From positions 1,133,501 to 1,197,500 of the forward strand of contig NC_064752.1 of the NCBI RefSeq assembly GCF_011397635.1: DNA of 64,000 nucleotides. The letters run 5' to 3'. The translations under genes and the position numbers were made by a program. The notes beneath the pieces are model-generated. The model did not search any database. It saw only the letters and a list, made by a program, of their open reading frames with translations, and was not told the DNA's origin. The first letter of the stretch is position 1. The number at the start of each line of letters is the position of its first letter. Source of the DNA: Epinephelus fuscoguttatus. Its lineage: Eukaryota > Chordata > Actinopteri > Perciformes > Serranidae. Positions 60,469-64,000 of the stretch are shown here, piece by piece.

Positions 60469-60694
60469 AAAGTGGACGTTTTAGTTTTAAGGTGGATGTC
60501 TCAGTTTGGGTTCAGACCTTATGTAATGTGGGCGTTGGTGATTTGCTTTGATGTATTTTAGGAATGTCACTGAAAACACTGCAGGGGGTGGTGAAAAGAT
60601 CAAATGTATTGTGGCACAAAAGTTGATTTTAAAACACAACCACTGGATTTACCATACATACTTTTACATTCAAAAACGTAGAGTGCCGATGGGT

Positions 60695-61246
60695 ACGGCT
60701 GCTCAATTAATCAAATTTTAATCTAGATTACGATTTGGGCTTTCAGTGATTATGAAAAGAAAATAATCAACATAAAATGATAATGCGCTTCTTGTCAGTT
60801 TACTCTTGTTGTCTTGTGTTGCAAATCAAACGCACCTGGAAGCCGCGCTTGCGCAATACTGCCCCCTCCCCTCCTCTCCTCTGTTCACTCCACGAGCCAG
60901 TCGAGTAGGTGAAATCGAATAATGTGAGGGGCAGGTGATGACCAAAGGTTTCAAAAACAGTGTGCGGAAAATGGCAGAGGGAGAGCGAGAGAGGTTGGTC
61001 TGTGTGTGTGTGTGTGTGTGTATGTGTGTGTGTGTGTGTGTGTGCACAAATCAGGGCCGAACTCCGCCGTGCGCGATACAGAGAGCAGAGGAGAATTGTA
61101 AACATGCGACCATGTGGAGACAGAAATGATATGCTGTCGTGTAAATAAGTCATCACGTGCGCCGCATAATCATTTGCATAATCTGGATTTCAATTTTGTT
61201 CAAAATAATCGTGATTATGATTTTTTCCATAATCGAGCAGCCCTAC
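60695..61246. mobile_element. hAT-type non-autonomous element (unit D)
   Basis: Target copies CGATGGGT (60687-60694) and TGATGGGT (61247-61254, one change). A TG tract is at 61000-61044. Same ends as in A and B. Confidence 0.83.
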
Positions 61247-62517
61247 TGATGGGTAGTTTATCGTCCCACTCATTCTGTACTTTGTTTATGGCATTGTTTG
61301 AAGAGAAGTTAATTTACTCTAATCATGGCTTGAGGGAGAATACAGTATATTCTAATGGAAGAGGTATTTGGGGGATGTGTTTTGCTTGTTTAAAGGGTCT
61401 AAGACCCAGTGAAAGTCATTCTTTGCATATCGAAACTCATGTTCTGAATTTCTGTCATTTAACATGGATTATTTGCAAATTTCCCATCCCCCAAAATGTT
61501 CATAAGCATGTGTCAAAGTTTCTCCCATCTAGTCTGGTTTTATACATCACAACTTCTGTGTTGTGTTGGGATTCACTGGACCACAGATGATTAGTCATTT
61601 GTTAAGATCTAAACTGGACATGTGAAGACCTTTCCTCTCAGTCTTACCATCTGAAATGGTGGCCGAGGCTGCATGTTCTTCGTACATCAAACAAAGGACA
61701 GCCATTTGTGATCACCTCTGCAGGATGCCTCACTGTCACACCTAATTGAGAGACCAGTCTTCATACTTTATTGGGCACTGCTGTCACAGTGACATGTGAC
61801 TTTGTGATGTCACCAAGCTAACTTAAGGAGAAGTTTCCACTCTCCATCGCTCTTTTCTCCTGAAATTCTGAAGCACGCTCCTGCTCCTAAACCTTTGAAG
61901 AGGTAGGGCATCACACAGGATGGCCTGCTCCACCCTTCCCCCTTCTCTCAGCTTTACATGCCCACAGCAGGAGCTGCAATTTGGCTCTCAATATGGCCCG
62001 TTCCCAGCAGACACACAACCTGATGACCAGAGAAGTTAGTGTGCCAGACACAAGGTTTGCAACTAACTTTCCAACAAGGAGAACTAAGCTGAGTTAGCAG
62101 CAGATTTCTAACTCTGCAAGGATCCTGAGCAACCTGCCTCCTCTGATCTGCGCCTTTGAAACAAGGACACAGCATAGACTGCTTCTGGAATCAAAGCTCT
62201 TTCCAGCCTTCAACTGCCAGCTAACAAAAGCAGCACACCAAAAAGCAGCTCCTCCATCCGTTCAAGGATTGGTAACGTAACAACTGGGCATAGCATTATT
62301 ACAGTTGTAAAGGTAAAACAAGACTGTTTTAACTTCGTCAGTTGTGATTTAATGATGTTCACTGAGTTATTGTTGTGATTGTTTGCAGTAAGTTTATTGG
62401 TTAGTTGGCTTCACCAAAGCTAAGTGATGTTAGTTTGTTGATGTGTTACACAGACAGACTCTTGTATGAAACTAAACATCTTCTGTTTTTTAACCCAGAC
62501 CCTTTTGCAACACATAT

Positions 62518-63063
62518 CACATCATCATCTGCAGTCACTCATGGTCGAGTATGACTGTCCTCCTTCTTGGTCCCTGTGGGTCCTCAGGTGGGCATGGAGG
62601 CCAATTCTGGACCCAATTATTCTTGTGCAGTGTGGACAGGGGAATGCAGTGGTGGTGGATTTGGGGTGGGCCTGTTTGATGGTTGCTTTCTCTTTTCTGA
62701 GTCTTCGCTTGTCTTGTGCAGCATGGCGGAGGTCATCATAATACTGTGCAGCACCCTCACGGACAAGGTTTCCCCTGGTCGCCCTGTCTTTTGCCATGTC
62801 TTCCCAGGCTTTAAGGACTATGTGGCACTTCTTTATGGTGGTTTTAATGTTATCCTTGTACCTCTTCTTTTGGCCTCCTTGGGCATGTTTCCCTTCAACC
62901 AACTGGGAGTACAGGACTCCCTGGATCAGATGTTTGCCTGTGAGGTGGAGGATAGCGGCAGCAAAGATGGAGAACAGTGTTGGAGCAATGACACATCCCT
63001 GTTTGACTCCTGTGTCAACCCTGAAGGGTTCGGTTTCGTCTCCACTGCCACTGAGTACCATAG
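62518..63063 (-). mobile_element. degenerate LINE, minus strand (unit D)
   Basis: The 178-codon minus-strand frame fuses GVKQGCVIAPTLFSIFAAA directly to VLYSQLVEGKHAQGGQKKRY, so the catalytic part of the reverse transcriptase is deleted in frame. The C-terminal finger CPHCTRIIGSRIGLHAH is intact. Confidence 0.75.
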
Positions 63064-63274
63064 CTGACAGGTCACATACACATATGCTCTCTCACAATTT
63101 GGCTTTCAACATAGCTACACCCAAAGAGGCAACCCAAAGTTCCTGCTTCTTTTCCTTTGTCTTTGTCCTGGCCACAAGGTCAGGCAAAACCTCCCCCTGT
63201 CTGAAGCCATCTTTGATTTGGCCATCTCGTAGTTTTTTGTTGTCAGCCATTTTTTGCGTAGGCCACAGGCCTTT

Positions 63275-63278
<4 letters not shown>

Positions 63279-63313
<35 letters not shown>
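63279..63313. repeat. (CA)n microsatellite (unit D)
   Basis: About 17 CA units. Confidence 0.9.
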
Positions 63314-63315
<2 letters not shown>

Positions 63316-63451
63316 ACAGTATACAGACCCATGCTTGTATATAGCGTATATATATTATTATTATATATATATTGTATAATATTGAACAAGAGTGAATGAG
63401 GAGTCAACCTCTGCTATGTCAAGAACTCCGCAATCCTTTAACTTGCTGTTA

Positions 63452-64000
63452 CAGTTTTTCTCGATTGTTTACACACATTTTCTGAAAGCATGCCTCATAC
63501 TCTCAGAACTCTACACACAAATCAAAAAACACACACACAATGGGCAAAACCCCTCAATTCTCCTGCAAAATGAACCTTCTCAAAATGTTATTTTGTTTTC
63601 AAATGACACACACAAACCATCATATGAATAGACATTTATAAGAACCAGTTGAACACTGATGTGCTCAATGTAAAACACTATGATGAATGGAAAACACTTC
63701 TTCTCCATTCATCATAATTACTTAGGCCTTTTTTTTGTTCAGTGTTACACTACAGACAGTACATACATAAGTGTGTTGTAAAATATTTTAGAATATTGTT
63801 TTTATACTCAGAACACACAAATACACGGTAACAAATATATTTTATTTTTCCCACAAAAACAATGTACACAGTGCACATTCCAACCAACACAAAGTTGCAC
63901 ATACAGTGGTCTACATACAAAACAACAGAAGAATTTACTCTATACAGTTACAGTAAAAAAACAAAACAAAACTATGCTGCATCCTCTCTTCTGTTTCGGT
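63452..64000 (-). mobile_element. internally deleted Tc1/mariner-type element (unit D), cut by window end
   Basis: TA at 63450-63451 and the CAGTTTTTCTCGATTGTTTA end, then the same sequence as 33883 onwards. The window ends within the C-terminal part of the reduced transposase frame. Confidence 0.8.

Larger units (their letters stand above)
55398..64000 (+). repeat. tandem segmental duplication, unit D (cut by window end)
   Basis: Fourth unit. It has the same insertions as unit A (inverted-5' LINE, L1 fragment, hAT element, deleted Tc1/mariner element), an internal deletion in the minus-strand LINE, and an altered AT-rich stretch at 63344-63378. Its leader region carries the LTR-like insert at 55560-55897. 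The shared non-coding block is 61255-62517. The array may continue beyond the window. Confidence 0.83.

Noticed and set aside
26350..64000. Assembly artefact as explanation for the repeated units
   Set aside because: Each unit has private insertions, deletions and empty target sites, which a collapsed or duplicated contig would not produce.

Overview
The window is nuclear DNA of a ray-finned (teleost) fish. Evidence: a two-exon GDF5 gene with typical vertebrate splice sites, fish-type multigene TRIM (RING, B-box, coiled coil, PRY-SPRY) genes with a spliced non-coding leader exon, and a dense mix of fish-type transposable elements (L2, L1/Tx1, Tc1/mariner, hAT, piggyBac-like and others). (CA)n, (CT)n and (AAAG)n tracts are frequent.

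Layout. 1-4577: repeat-rich 3' flank of GDF5. 4578-15826, minus strand: GDF5, exon 1 at 15826-14947, a 9.4 kb intron full of repeats, exon 2 at 5557-4578; together they read 619 codons. 15827-25653: gene-poor DNA with a 23-copy, 44-bp minisatellite born inside an interspersed repeat, a hAT element with a perfect 8-bp target duplication and a BED-finger remnant, a larger hAT-like element, and an inverted-repeat element holding a THAP-domain exon with a good splice donor. 25654-64000: four tandem copies (A-D) of a roughly 10 kb unit. Each has a leader exon, a short intron and a single-exon TRIM reading frame, then several kb of transposon-derived sequence. The last copy runs off the window.

TRIM array. 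The copies start at 26350 (A), 36342 (B), 46411 (C) and 56413 (D). B and C are intact (462 aa). A has one nonsense codon (CGA to TGA) just before the SPRY domain. D has a 17-bp and a 1-bp deletion that together keep the frame but leave a stop between them. B and C differ at 12 of the first 287 residues and 23 of the last 175, so change is concentrated in PRY-SPRY, as expected for a recognition domain.

The most informative structure is the nested insertion history of the four units. An L1 fragment, a hAT element and an internally deleted Tc1/mariner-type element are present in A, B and D, but unit C still has the unoccupied target sites. A second LINE, with its 5' part inverted, is only in A and D. 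An L2 element and a solo-LTR-like insert are only in C, and a Tc1 element only in B. This gives an order C, then B, then A plus D, while TRIM coding differences pair B with C and A with D. No prokaryotic-type system, CRISPR array, rRNA or tRNA gene was seen.
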